A stretch of 64,000 bases of DNA from Acorus gramineus (GCA_030737835.1 CM060851.1:9035129-9099128), one strand, 5' to 3'; numbered from the stretch's first letter, positions 32,480 to 44,605 are shown. Numbers and translations: made by a program. Notes: generated by a model from the letters alone, not told the origin.

Positions 32480-35400
32480 ATGCTCGTTTGCATGTCACTG
32501 ATGCTATTTATTTTCTGTCAAAATTCTGTAACCGCACAAGTCTTTGATGCTATCAACTATGGGGCTATCAGTGACAGTATAACCGATGATACACAGGTAT
32601 AAAAATAATTAAATTACACGTATTTACAAGATTTAATCATGTAAATTAATACAATTATTTGATACCATAATGCTATGTGATTGTATGGATTATGTCTAGG
32701 CCTTATTAAAAGCATGGACAAATGCATGCACAGTGAAAGCTGGTAACCCCAATTTGATGATTCCAGCACAAAAAACCTTCCTTCTAGGGACTGTCACATT
32801 CAATGGAGCATGTAACTCTCCATCAATTAATATTAAGGTAATTATGGTACATCTACATTTGTATTACAAATTTTTAGTTACACTATCATTATTTCTCATC
32901 ATCTATAAATCATAGGTTTTAGGTGATATACATGCACCCAGTGATACAACATGGATTGGAATAGGAACATGGCTTCATTTAATCAAATTAGCATGGGCTC
33001 ACCATCGATGGCTCTGGAACTATCAATGGCATGGGCAAAGTCTGGTGGGATACGTCTTGCAAGTGCCATCCGGAATTGGTAAATTGCTTGACATTTATTC
33101 GCATTTGGAATCTTCCATTTCTATGATTATTTTTTAATATTCGAGATAAAATTTATCATTTCATGGAATCTAATAGAATTGGATTCCGTGGAAGGAGGAA
33201 TTCTCCTTTTAAACAAGATTTAATGTCGCCATTAATCATTAATGTGGAAGTGCCAAGAAATCTTTAGTTTTTCCTTTCTCATGTTCTTTAATTTTGTTTA
33301 AAGTTTCGGCCCTCTATTAATAGTAATATTAACACACAATTTTTGTGTTTTTTTCAGCGGCCTATTTGTAGAGAGGCACCAGCACCAACTGTAAGTATAT
33401 ATACATATTTTGTATCTTTGTTGTATTTCCTTACAAAATTCTCCTTAATAAATTAGTACACTAAGACAATAGGAAGAGAGCTCTTCTATTTATATCAATG
33501 AATAACCAATAGTTAAATATCATGTGTAAAGCATATCTATCACTTAGTAGTAGGTAATGCTTATATCACCTGTTTGAGTGAATTGAGTCCCAAATTTATA
33601 GTATGAATATTCATTCACTAAAATTCTTGAAGGAATAATTTTTTCACTGTTTTTTGTTGAAAAATATATAGCAAATTTCGTTCGTGGGGTGCAACAATCT
33701 AAGTTTGAAGGATTTCAAGCTAGTGAATGGCCCGAGGAACCATTTGGCAATAAAAGGGAGCAAGGGTTTGACCATCTCTCACTTGACCATCACTACAGCA
33801 GGGGACAGTCCCAACACTGATGGCATCGACATTAGCCGATCTGATAATGTAATTATAGAGGACTGCACAATTGGCACATGTATAATCCAAAATTTCATTG
33901 TTTATTATCTCTTAGAACTAATGCACCTTTTGAAAACATGTTGAGGGTGTTTTTGGGTTTGCGGGAAGCTGAGATCCCCGAACATGTTTTCAAACCAAAA
34001 AAGAAAAAATGATGTAGCCTACATACATTTTTTGTAAATAAATGATTAAAAGCTAGCTTTTCCAAAATTGTTGAGCAGAGCTAACTTCCTACAAACTCGA
34101 TCTTAAACAAAGTTTTTGGAAGAAAAAAAAACCAATATATGTTCAAACTCATTTTCAAATGGAGACTATATGTTTATATCATGCATATTTGATTTTGAAC
34201 ATAGTCATGCTTAAAACTCTAACAACTCATTAAAGACGAGTGCTGGTACACAGTTTTTTATTCCAGACCCAATTCCAATTCCGTATGCGTCAATAGAAAA
34301 TTATCAGAGTATATACTCACCTTAACAAAGTATATGCTTCGATAAAAAAAATAACATTTTTTTGTAAATGCATCTATATATGCAATGTATTAGAGTATAT
34401 GCTTTATTTTTTTATAAAAATATGTACCTCATTAAATGAGGTATACTATTTTTAAAAAATTCAAAACACTTGTAATCTAGATTTAGGGTTGGAAAATGGA
34501 CTGGATGTAACATTATCCTAAAGACCATTGTGATGTTATAATTGAACTTATCAATTAGTCTATAAATCTAAACTAATATTCATTTTCATTTTTCTGCAGG
34601 TGATGACTGCATTGCACTTGGAAATGCCATGTCAAATGTTAACATCACAGGAGTTGTTTGTGGACCTGGTCATGGTATAAGGTTAGTAGTATATATATCA
34701 CATAAAAGATCTAATTATTGATTAATAAAGTTGTGAGGACATAATTCATGTGCACTCAACACTCCGCATTGCAGCATTGGAAGTTTAGGAAAAAATAACA
34801 CTCGTGCCACGGTCGAACAAATACATGTGCAACACTGTAGTTTCAGCGGCACCTTGAATGGAGCGAGAATCAAAACATGGCGGGTAATAATTTAATTAAG
34901 CATTTTTAGTTATGTTTTTATTCTTCTTAAGGCATTACCTTGTATCAAAAGCATAATAAACCATATATGATTATGTTTTTATTCTTCTTAAGGCATTACC
35001 TTGTATCAAAAGCATAATAAACCATATATGATTATGTGTGCAGGGAGGGTCTGGATATGCAAGGGGAATCACATTCAATAACATAACCTTAACATCCACA
35101 GTCAACCCCATCATCATCGACCAATTCTATTGCGACAGCAATAAACCCTGCGGCATTTCGGTATGCATTCAATCACATCTTCATTTTCTATAATTTTATT
35201 TTTATGATAGTTATATTATACAACCTTCTCTTGTTTTCCTAGAGGTCAGCAGTGGAGGTGAGCGATGTGAAAGGAACTGTACAACTGCATGGGTCAACTA
35301 CCGAAGTCGGTATTAGATTAAACTGCAGCGCAACCGTACCTTGCAAGAACATAATAGTGGATGATTTCCAGATTGCTTCTACAGATCCAAAAGTGCAGGT

Positions 35401-35563
35401 TACATATTTATGCAGTAATGCCCGAGTCATCAACACTTGTACAAATTGTACCCCTAATCTGAATTGTGTCATGGGATCCACATCTGAGAGCTTCATCCAA
35501 ATGCCAATTATGTCTAATGATGATGATGACAATGATAGTGATTATGTTCACATGGAGTTGTAG
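32480..35563 (+). pseudogene. Polygalacturonase (GH28), copy 1, frameshifted
   Basis: Exons by comparison with copy 2 are 32480-32596, 32700-32837, 32916-33078, 33358-33390, 33672-33879, 34600-34681, 34775-34883, 35044-35160 and 35243-35563. Exon 3 has a 1-base loss followed by a 2-base gain (32,970-32,995), net +1. That shifts the frame and makes a TAG at 33,369-33,371 in exon 4, before any catalytic motif. Further damage: [11 protein letters not shown] has become YGAISDSITDD, and the Gly before the catalytic Asp pair (GDDC) is Cys. Exon 9 lacks 12 bases in frame. Intron 5 has grown to 720 bp. Other motifs (NTDG, GPGHG, RIK) persist. Transcripts could exist but no active enzyme is expected. 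It retains a signal peptide-like start. Confidence 0.88.
34911..35032. repeat. 61-bp exact tandem duplication in intron 7 of polygalacturonase copy 1
   Basis: The unit beginning TATGTTTTTATTCTTCTTAA occurs at 34,911 and 34,972, apparently identical. Copy 2 has one unit. A recent local duplication. Confidence 0.9.
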
Positions 35564-35803
35564 GGCTTTAAGAATTCCTCTTACTAGGGTACTATTGTTA
35601 TTTTAGCGGTGTTTTCAACTATGAAGACAATAATTTCCTTCATGTGAATAAATAATTTTAGTTTTTGTGCATTTACCATCTTTTGAATTTGAAGTTTCCT
35701 GTTTAGTTGGATTATGCAATTGATATTTGTCTTTCAAATTTTTATGTGATGCTTGGGCCATGCAAACATGTATTCATAATTCACAAATATTTCTGTTATG
35801 TAT

Positions 35804-36113
35804 AGGGGCGACGCCACATACAATATGGCTGGGTCAATTGATCCCATCACATTTTAAAAAAAAAATCAAAGCTACTACTGTCACCCTTTCAAACCATGAT
35901 AACTCAAGCAGTCAAGCCTACCTGCCCACCAATGACTCAGCCCAGATTTTACACTTAAAACCCTCAAATTACCCAGATTTTATGGTGTTACCTTAAAAAA
36001 AAAAAATTATGTTTTTTTTTATAAATATATGATAAAAGTAGATTGTTTAAATTTTTTATGGAATTTATTTTTTTAAATGATCTCATTTATAAAAATTCAT
36101 AGAGCCACCACTT
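35804..36113. mobile_element. Short non-autonomous element with perfect 9-bp target duplication
   Basis: GTTATGTAT stands on both sides (35,795-35,803; 36,114-36,122). The left end is AGGGGCGACGCCACATAC with GGGTCAATTGATCCCATC; the right end is CATTTATAAAAATTCATAG plus AGCCACC. It is the same family as 306-1,313, which is longer. It sits exactly where the polygalacturonase duplication loses similarity. Confidence 0.75.
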
Positions 36114-36122
36114 GTTATGTAT

Positions 36123-37630
36123 CTTCATGAAATCGAAGTGATACATGGATATTGTGGAAATGGCATGCAATAATTGCTAATAGAGAGGCAGTATGGTTAA
36201 TACTGCGAGGTATTAAAAGACTAGTATAATTGATCTACCAATTGATATGTACAGTTGACTTCACAAAGATATTGTTTTTTGTTTTCTCGGTGACATTTAC
36301 CCTCTTGAGATTGACGAAAATTGGCACCAATTATTGCTTTGTAAAAAGAAATCTTCAAAACTCTCAAGAGGTTCAATAACAAAAAAAAAAAAATCATTAT
36401 AAAGAGAGCGTTTATATACTTAATTTGTTTTATAGTCCGTCTGTGTTTTAAAAGTGATCTCTTAACCACCTATGTACTATGATAGTGTAATGTTCAATGG
36501 CGGAGCCAATTAAAACGCAATGAGGGCAGTTGTCCCACTCACAAAATAAATAAATAACTAAATAAAGATAATATAAGTTTCTAATGTTTAGTGATCTAAG
36601 GATTTAGTAACCTATTACCCGATCAATCCACACCCAAAAAAACAAAACAAAACAACTTTTCTCCTTCCATCACGCAAGTGAGGAAGTGATGCCACAATCA
36701 ATTTGGAATTGCAATCCAGTAAAATAATATCCCCTCAGTATCTAATTATGCAGTTTCCATATTAACTACAACACCCTTCAGTTTATAAGGATTTTATGTT
36801 TTTATTTTATATACAATCAAATGGCATTTTATTTTATATCAAATTTATACAATGATTTTCGTATTCTATATGTGTTCAATACTTCTATCATTTAATTTTT
36901 TTGACCCTGAAAGATAATAATGAATAAGTATTTTAAGAAAAAAAAACTGATAGTAGTAATCTCCTTGCACCATCTTCTACCAATATAATAGAAAGTAATG
37001 ATCCTAATAATGTTTCTGGCGCAAATTAAAAAACAAATAATTTGATAATGATCAACTTATTAGATCTTCTAACATATCTTCTTTTTTTTCTGGTCAATTA
37101 TTCTCCTATTAAAATGGGCAAAACTTGAACTGAGAACCCTCGGCGAAGAAGAGGTATTTCTACCAACCTAACCTGCCAAGAGTTGTTCAATATAGATCCA
37201 TGGTTATGTGTACAGATTTCAATTTTATCATCTAAATGACAAAGTAAATTCAAAGAACATATTATGCAAAAGTGACATCTTTGTCAATCTTTTAATCATA
37301 TTTTTCTCACATAAAATCTGAAAAACACGACAAGGTTCAATAGTGCTTGGTTTAGTTTTTTCAAACTTTTACTTTTTTCTTTTTCTGAAATTTCAAGTAT
37401 GACGTTTCATATAAATTCATTACGCTACTAGCAGTAATGCATAATCGTAGTGCATGAAATTTAAATTATTTATTTATTTATTCAAAAAATATACACTAAT
37501 ATATTTTAATGAATACTTTATATTTTATAATCATGAGCACTTCAATGGATGAATGTATTAACAAAAAAAGTGAGTGCATATAGAGTTAAACATTTCATTT
37601 TCCTATGCTAAAATGTATTATAAGAAAGCA
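36123..37630. other. AT-rich intergenic DNA
   Basis: No gene is recognised. Near 36,495 ATGGCGGAGCCAATT hints at another fragment of the 35,804 family. 37,098-37,180 holds TTGAACTGAGAACCC, a degenerate tRNA-like T-arm on the minus strand, possibly a SINE remnant. Confidence 0.4.
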
Positions 37631-37633
37631 AAA

Positions 37634-37960
37634 TTACCCACTTGAGGAACTATGGAGAGCAGGGCAGCGTCTCAGGTCTCCAGAACATAGAAGTGCAAAG
37701 GTCAAGGTTTTGCAAATGCTTATTCCGGCAGTCCTTTGAGCTCTTTGGATCTCCCGCAACCACCTCCTCTTTCGGGGACAGTCTATGAGGAGAACATCTT
37801 GGCAATGGCAAGTCAGCAAATCAAGGATTGAGGAGTATGTTGTGCGGGAGCGAGGAGGGTTTCTTTCACAGGGGGCAAATTTGCATTGAGGAGTAGTTAT
37901 TAGTTCACGTTCTTTATCGAGAGACATGTGAGATATCTCTCCTACTTGTTTTTCTCTTTA
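37634..37960 (+). pseudogene. LINE C-terminal fragment
   Basis: The plus-strand frame reads ALWISRNHLLFRGQSMRR and ARG/SRIEEYVVRERGGF, the kind of W-x-x-W-x-x-RN-x-x-x-F motif that follows the zinc-binding region in plant LINE reverse-transcriptase proteins. Stops interrupt it. No flanking reverse transcriptase is present. A relic. Confidence 0.5.
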
Positions 37961-38366
37961 TAGGTTTTGTCGCAATGCCTGTTATTAAAAGGATTGCTTC
38001 TTTGTTTTTCCCTACTTTGGACATTTTTTTTTTAATATTAATTGAGTTCAAATATCTATTATTTTTTTTTTTTAAAAAAAAGTAAATTTACTTGTTAGTT
38101 GATTAACAAAATACGTACGTCCTGAATCATGTTCCACAAATATCAGTTGATTCCAGTTTACTGTCCTAGTGTGGAAGTGTCTCGTGATTGGACGAGCAAA
38201 TGATCCCTGTCAAGTACACAAAAGGAAATTGAGTGGTTAGGCTATCCAGAGCCTTATAGGCGGCCGAAGCGGATGTGTATTTGGCGCTTTTGGAGCTGTT
38301 ACAACAGCGGGAGATCTGGCAGGTGTTGGGTGTCCTTCCTATATGGTTCGTGGGACTCAATACTAA

Positions 38367-38692
38367 GAGTCTATTTGAAAACATAAATTGAAAAGTAGCT
38401 TTTTAAGATGATTTTATACCTTAATTTTTATTGGGATGTTTTTTTTTAATTCATGAATCAATATTTTAAAACGTTGATGTTTCGCAGAGAAAGTTGTTTT
38501 TCAATTAAAAAAATTGACTCCGACCAAAAAGCAATGTTTTTGAGTTTTTCAAAACATGGATTTCAAGGAAAAAATTAAAAAGAATCCAGCTTTCAATTCT
38601 GAATGAAGCTGTCTCGTTTGACTGCACAATTTCAATTTTAGCTTTTCAAAAAGTAAAAGCTGCCCTAAATTTGCAACCAAACGGGGCCTAAA
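38367..38692. mobile_element. Putative MITE ending AACCAAACGGGGCCTAAATG
   Basis: The right end CAACCAAACGGGGCCTAA and left end GAGTCTATTTGAAAACA have the form of plant MITE termini, and the arms contain complementary AAAAGTAGCTTTTTAAG / AGCTTTTCAAAAAGTAAA text. No target duplication is evident. Confidence 0.35.
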
Positions 38693-39249
38693 TGTTATTG
38701 TTGATTCTTGGTTTTTTTTTTTTTTTTTTTTTTTTGAAGTGAAAAAAAACATTTAATTTTCTTTGGCTTCTCCTGGACACAAATATAGAGAGCTTTTGGT
38801 GAAAAATAAAAATGGGTTATTAGTGGCTGGTTTGGGCTCTTTGTATTTTTGCTTTTTTGTAAGACTTGGCAGTAGCTTGTATTGTTCATCCTTCACGCAG
38901 TCATTTATCAGCTGCGTTCAGTACACTTTGTTAGCTCCTTTTTGGAGCTTTGGTTCATCTGTTCGGTGAGGTCTTTCCTCATGTTATTTGGGTTTTTTTT
39001 GTTGAACTACACCTATTGATGTTTGTGAGACATTTGTCTCTTGTAACCCATCTAAAAATATTTGGTGATAGTGGAATTGGACTTAGGTCTCGTGGACGTA
39101 ACTCAAGTTTGAGGGAATCAAGTAAAATTTTCTATGTGTTTTCTGTGCTCTCTGTTTACAATATTGACTCTGTGCTTGGTTGACAAAATATTAGTTATTC
39201 TTTGGTTTACACTTGTGGAAAAGTTTAAATACATGCTTATATTTCCCAA

Positions 39250-40005
39250 CAGCAAGTAGGTGTGAATGGAGTGGAGTGGAAGCCGGCGTGTACATTGGGT
39301 TTCACAGTCAAGAGTGGCTATGATTGGCTGCGAAGGGAGGAACCATTGTTAGCAATCATGATGGTCAAGTACCAGGAGGTTTGGTGATGCAAAGCGCTGA
39401 GCAAGGTAAGGAGCTTCTTGTGGATACTCTATCAAAGGAAGATTCTCACAAAATCAGGGCTAGCAAGGTGGATTATGGGGTTGGAGGATTCTTGCATTCT
39501 CTATGGGGAGGAGGAGGAGACAGTAGATCACCTTTTCACTTCATGCCCGATGGTGCGGCGGGTTTGGGAGCGGCTAAAACTAGTTACAGGTTTGGAGGTT
39601 AACTTTTTAGATTTGGAAGGCATGTGGGTGGTTGGGCAGCGTATGTGAAGAATGGGGGATAGATCCAAGTAAGCGAAGGTCTCCCAACTAGTTATCTGGA
39701 TCAACGCTCGTGTGATCAACATGGCTGACTTGAAACCAAGTAGTTTTTAAGGGTCAACGTCTATATAATGAAAATATTTGGGAGACGGCCAAGTGGCTCA
39801 TCCATGCTTGGGGGAATTGTTGTGCGGATGGGGGGGGGTAGGATTCATTATAAATTGTTAATGTTTGACTCATTTTGTTGTGATTCCTTGTGGATGTTTC
39901 TTCTATTTAGGATCAAGGTGCCTTTATTTTGGTTCTTTGTAACTTAATTTAGACTCCTGTTTTAATATATTAAGGTGACTACCCGCCATTTACATAAAAA
40001 AAAAA
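39250..40005 (+). pseudogene. LINE 3' end with zf-RVT-like region and poly-A tail
   Basis: The frame carries FTVKSGYDWL, RKILTKSGLARW and the zinc-binding core CILYGEEEETVDHLFTSC followed by RRVWERL. This is the zf-RVT motif of plant LINEs (consensus C-x-x-C...H-x-x-x-x-C; one Cys is Tyr here). Frameshifts break it. Downstream it ends in ATTAAGGTGACTACCCGCC, near an A-run at 39,996-40,005, as expected for a 5'-truncated LINE. Confidence 0.7.
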
Positions 40006-41013
40006 GCACACAAAAGAAAAATGGTGCAGTCATTTCTAATCACTAATGGTTTATTAAAAGCCACCGAATGTAATTTTGGATGTAATATGTTATGTTGTTG
40101 TTCAATGTATGAAAAGTTATTAAAAAAATTATTTAAAAAAAATTGTTTCTCTATACTTTATTTTATAACAATATGTATTTCAATATTAATATATATATTT
40201 TTAAAATAATTGGTAAAGATTGATTGCACACAGTGCTACTGATGAACTTATCATTTTCTTTTCTCGAAAACCAATTTGATGAGATGAGCCTAACCCACAT
40301 AAAAAATAGGGAGGCCCATTTTTTATCACAAAAAATCCAAGTCTAATTTTGACATGTGTTGTTCAATCGAGGACAGCGTAACATAACAGCAGGTCTGATT
40401 TTAAATTAAATATGCACCTTCCATCTAATTCAATTAGTTTGTATTGACTTTGGATCTACAAGACAAAAAAAATTATTTTTAAAAAATTACTATATGAGAA
40501 ATTTCTTTTTAGGTAATAAAAAGGGAGCTTCATGTTAAGATAAAACCTTTAATTACAAGACACGATTAAAGAATATAAGATAAGAAGAGGTTCACCACTT
40601 CATATTATAACTAGGTAACATACTAAAGAATGATATTCTATTAATGGAATAACGCCTTGCTTGTAAATTACAAACTATGATAAACACCCACATTATGCGA
40701 AATAGTAAAATAGTGATTTCCTTAATACTTATGCAATTAGGAAAGTTTATTGTTTATGAAAGGGATGATTTGCTCATATATCTAGCAACATCATACATAA
40801 CCTCTCAAAATTGGGCTACATTAATTAGTAAGTTGCTTCTATTAAACTTGGACTTGCAAATAATACACAAAAAAAGGAATAAAAACGAAGATAGATCTAC
40901 AGTTGTCTATAGACAAAAAGATTTGTTCTTCACCGAACAATATTGCATTTACGAAATCAATCTTTTAGTTTACTAATTTGGACTTTGTAAATTTTCTTAT
41001 TGGTAAAATATTT

Positions 41014-41398
41014 AAGAATGTTCTTTTTTTGGTAATAGGATAGAGTTCTTATTTTCCTATTATGAAAGATTAAACATACAATATTTCAGAATGTTAATTT
41101 TTTTTTTTTGGTAATAGAAAGATAGAGTTTTTATCTTCCTATTATCAAAGATTAAACATACAATATTAAGAATATATGTTAGTTTTTTGGTAATAGAAAG
41201 ATAAAGTTTTTATTTTCCTCTTATCAAAGATTAAACATACAATATTAAGAATATATGTTAGTTTTTTGGTAATAGAAAGATAAAGTTTTTATTTTCCTCT
41301 TATCAAAGATTAAACATACAATGTTTAAGAAAATATGTTATTTTTTGGTAATAGAAAGATAGAGTTTTTATTTTTCCTATTATGAAAATTTCTTTCAC
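41014..41398 (+). repeat. About 80-bp promoter tandem repeat, five units
   Basis: Units near 41,014, 41,089, 41,170, 41,249 and 41,329 share TTTTGGTAATAGAAAGATA, TTTTTATTTTCCT and AAAGATTAAACATACAATAT. The last unit runs into the TATA box. Units 3 and 4 are almost identical. Copy 1 of the gene has only one unit. Confidence 0.88.
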
Positions 41399-41405
41399 TA
41401 TATAA
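41399..41405 (+). promoter_or_regulatory. TATA box of polygalacturonase copy 2
   Basis: TATATAA lies directly after the fifth promoter repeat and about 75 bp before a GA-microsatellite (41,477-41,500) in the presumed 5'UTR. A 5'UTR intron probably ends at the acceptor at 41,796-41,797. Confidence 0.6.
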
Positions 41406-41806
41406 GCGAGCCCTGTTTACTCTATTGACTCATTCATTCTAACTAAGAGAGAAACAAAAAGAGAGATTTAGAAATATAGAGAGAGAGAGAGAGAGAGAGA
41501 ATTGTTCTTCTACGTTTTATTTCGATCAATCACAATGGTTAGCCATTTCTCTTCTCTTTTGCACATGTATGCATGCATGCACAACACAAAACACACACGT
41601 ACACATTTACATTTTTTTCTTTCTACAATCTTCATTTGCATGAATAGATTGATTTAGTAGGCATGGCCACCTAATTAAAATTACGGTGGTAGGATATATA
41701 AAAATATTGTTTAGATTTTGGTTGTCATTGTAATCCTCACTATCCTATTTTTCTATTTTTTATTAAATAGGTTCTAATATCAATATTATTTTTGTAGGGA
41801 AACTTT

Positions 41807-44376
41807 ATGCTCGTTTACATGTCATTGGTGTTACTCATTTTATCTCAAACTTCTGTAACTGCACAAATGTTTGATGTCGTCAATTATGGAGCTATTGGCG
41901 ATGGTAAAACCGATGATACACAGGTATAACAATAGTTAAACTACATGTATTTTCATGATTTAAGCACATAAATTAATAAAATTTCTTGATACCATAATGA
42001 TATGTTATTGTGTGGATAAATTTAGGCATTTTTAAAAGCATGGACAGATGCATGCGCAGTAAAGGCTAGCAACTCAATTTTGGTGATTCCATCGCAAAAA
42101 ACATTCCTTCTAAAAACCATCACATTCAATGGAGCATGTAACTCTCCATCAATTAATATTAAGGTAACTTTAGTTCATCTACATTTATATTACAAATTTT
42201 ACACATTTTTAGTTAGTCATTATTTCTCATCATTTATATATGTACATAGAAATGCATTTTCAATCATGACAATTGAAATCACAGGTTTTAGGTGATATAC
42301 ATGCACCTAGTGATACAACATGGATTGGAATTGGAACATGGATTTCATTTAATCAAATTAGTGGGCTCACCATCGACGGCTCTGGAACTATCAATGGCAT
42401 GGGCAAGGTCTGGTGGGATACATCTTGCAAGCGCCATCCAGAATTGGTAAATTGTTTGACATTCATTTTTAATTCTCATTCTGTTGAAACACTCAGAAAA
42501 ATTATGTTTGGCATCTTCTCTTTCCGTGTTCATTCCTAAATAATCCACACAAAATTTATGCTTCCATGAAATCTGCTAAAATTGGATTCCTTAGCTCCTT
42601 TTAGACTAGATTAGATGTTGTTATTAATGTGAAATTGCCAAGAAGAAATCTTTAGTTTTTCCTTCTTTTGTTCAATTTTTATAGTTTCGGCTCTCTAACT
42701 ATTAATAGTAATACTAACACACGATTTTTGTGTATTTCAGCGGCCTAACTGTAGAGAGGCACCAGCACCAACTGTAAGTATATATTATGTATTAATTTTT
42801 GTATCTTTGTTGTATTTCCTTGCAAATTCTCCTTAAGTAATTAATGCATGATGGGAATAGGAAGAAAACTCTGTCAACCGGTTCGAGAATCGGGTAATAT
42901 AAAGTTTAAATCAAAGCAAAACCAATAGTCCATTTTATATTTTTTAAATATCATTTGTAAAGCAAATTTAACACTCAAGAGTTAGGAGTAATTAAAGCTC
43001 ATATTACCTGTTGGAGTGAATGAGTCTTAAATTTATACTATGATTATGAATATTCATTAATTAATTTTATAAAAAATTGATTCTGTTTTTTTTGTTGAAA
43101 ATATATAGCTAATTTCACTCGCGGGGTGCAACAACCTAAGTTTGAAAGATTTCAAGCTAGTGAATGGCCCGCGGAACCATTTGGCAATAACAGGGAGCAA
43201 GGGTTTAACCATCTCTCACTTGACCATCACTGCAGCAGGGGACAGTCCCAATACTGATGGCATCGACATTACCCAATCTAATAATGTAATCATAGAGAAC
43301 TGCACAATTGGCACAGGTAACTTCCAAACTCTATTAATTGCTTATTCTTAGACTCAATATGGAAAATCAAATATGAAAGGTCCATATAGAACATATATAT
43401 GATGAAGAAACAAAATATTATGTCTTTGTTTCGATCTTAACAGTTGTTCATTTTTTGATAGGTGATGACTGCATTGCTCTTGGAAATTCCATGTCAAATG
43501 TTAACATCACAGGAGTTGCTTGTGGGCCTGGTCATGGTATAAGGTTAGTAATATATATCTAGCTTAAAAGATCTCATTTTTTTATTAAATAAGGTTGTTA
43601 GGACATAATTTAGAACTCACTCTTGCATTGCAGCATTGGAAGTTTAGGAAAAGATAGCGCTCGTGCCACGGTCGAGCAAATACACGTGCAACACAGTAGT
43701 TTCAGCGGCACAACGAATGGAGCAAGAATCAAAACTTGGCAGGCAATAATTTTATTAAACATTTTAATTATGTTATTATTCCTCTTAAGGTATTACCTAG
43801 TTTCAAATGCATATATAAATCACATATGATAATATGTGCAGGGAGGTTCTGGATATGCAAGGGGGATCACATTCAATAACATAACCTTGACATCCACAGC
43901 GAACCCCATCATCATCGACCAATTCTATTGCGACAACAATAAACCCTGTGGTATTTCGGTATGCATTGAATCACATCTTTATCATCTCCAATATTTCTGT
44001 TTTTGTGATACTTATATTATGCAATCTTCTTTTGTTTCTCTAGAGCTCAGCAGTAGAGGTGAGCGATGTGCGGTTCACTAATGTGAAAGGGACGGTACAA
44101 CTGGACGGATCTAATACACAAGTTGGTATTAGATTAAACTGCAGTGCAACCGTACCATGCAAGAACATAATAGTTGATGATGTCCAGATTACTTCTACAG
44201 ATCCAAAAGTGCAGGTTACATCGATATGCAGTAATGCCCAAGTCATCAACACTTGCACAAACTGCATCCCTAATCTCAATTGTGCCATGGGTTCCACATC
44301 TGAGAGCTTCATCCAAATGCCAATTATGTCTGATGATAATGACAGTGATAGTGATTATCTTCACATGGAGTTGTAG
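41807..44376 (+). CDS. Polygalacturonase (glycoside hydrolase family 28), copy 2, intact
   Basis: Exons are 41807-41923, 42026-42163, 42285-42446, 42741-42773, 43109-43316, 43462-43543, 43634-43742, 43842-43958 and 44044-44376, giving 432 aa. A secretion signal spans residues 1-19 (hydrophobic [12 protein letters not shown] cut). The mature start [18 protein letters not shown] is typical of plant enzymes. All four family motifs are present: NTDG (198-201), GDDC (220-223, catalytic Asp pair), GPGHG (241-245, His244) and RIK (278-280). The enzyme hydrolyses alpha-1,4-galacturonan of pectin in the cell wall. The C-terminus is an unusual acidic tail (SDDNDSDSD). Intron 7 begins with GC instead of GT (43,743); copy 1 has GT there. 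Other introns are GT-AG. Whether it acts in an exo or endo manner cannot be told. Confidence 0.93.
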
Positions 44377-44605
44377 GCTTTAAATAAATTTTCTGATTAG
44401 GGTACTATTGTTACTTTAGCATTATTTTCAATTATGCAGACAATAATTTCCTTTATGTGAATAAATAATTTTAGTTCTTGTGCATCGACCATACGTTGAA
44501 TTTGAAGTTTCTTAATTAGTTGGATTATGCGATTAATATTTTTGTCTTTGAAACTTTTATGTGATGATTGGGTCATGCAAAGATGTATTCATGATTCACA
44601 AATAA

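Larger units (their letters stand above)
27517..35790 (+). repeat. Unit 1 of polygalacturonase tandem duplication
   Basis: It is co-linear with 40,300-44,605. Shared marks include CAGCGTAACATAA (27,668 / 40,374), ATTCTATTAATG at the Copia site, the promoter, all nine exons, and CATGCAAACATGTATTCAT-like 3' text. It is longer because a 3.5-kb Copia element and a long intron 5 insertion were added. Confidence 0.85.
40300..44605 (+). repeat. Unit 2 of polygalacturonase tandem duplication
   Basis: It is co-linear with 27,517-35,790 without the Copia element. ATTCTATTAATGGAATAACG near 40,630 is the empty Copia site. Confidence 0.85.

Noticed and set aside
38166-38384. Minus-strand frame with SAAYKALDSL as a gene fragment
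   Set aside because: No family recognised and it is short. Could be part of LINE debris but not supportable.
40021-40976. Short frames in 40.0-41.0 kb as genes
   Set aside because: AT-rich, rich in Ile, Lys and Asn, without domains. The region is the upstream flank of polygalacturonase unit 2 and aligns to non-coding DNA of unit 1.
41533-41560. Upstream ATG (ATGGTTAGCCATTTC) as polygalacturonase start
   Set aside because: Joining it to the acceptor at 41,797 through the visible GTATGC donor gives a wrong frame, and copy 1 lacks this ATG. The ATG at 41,807 gives a clean signal peptide.
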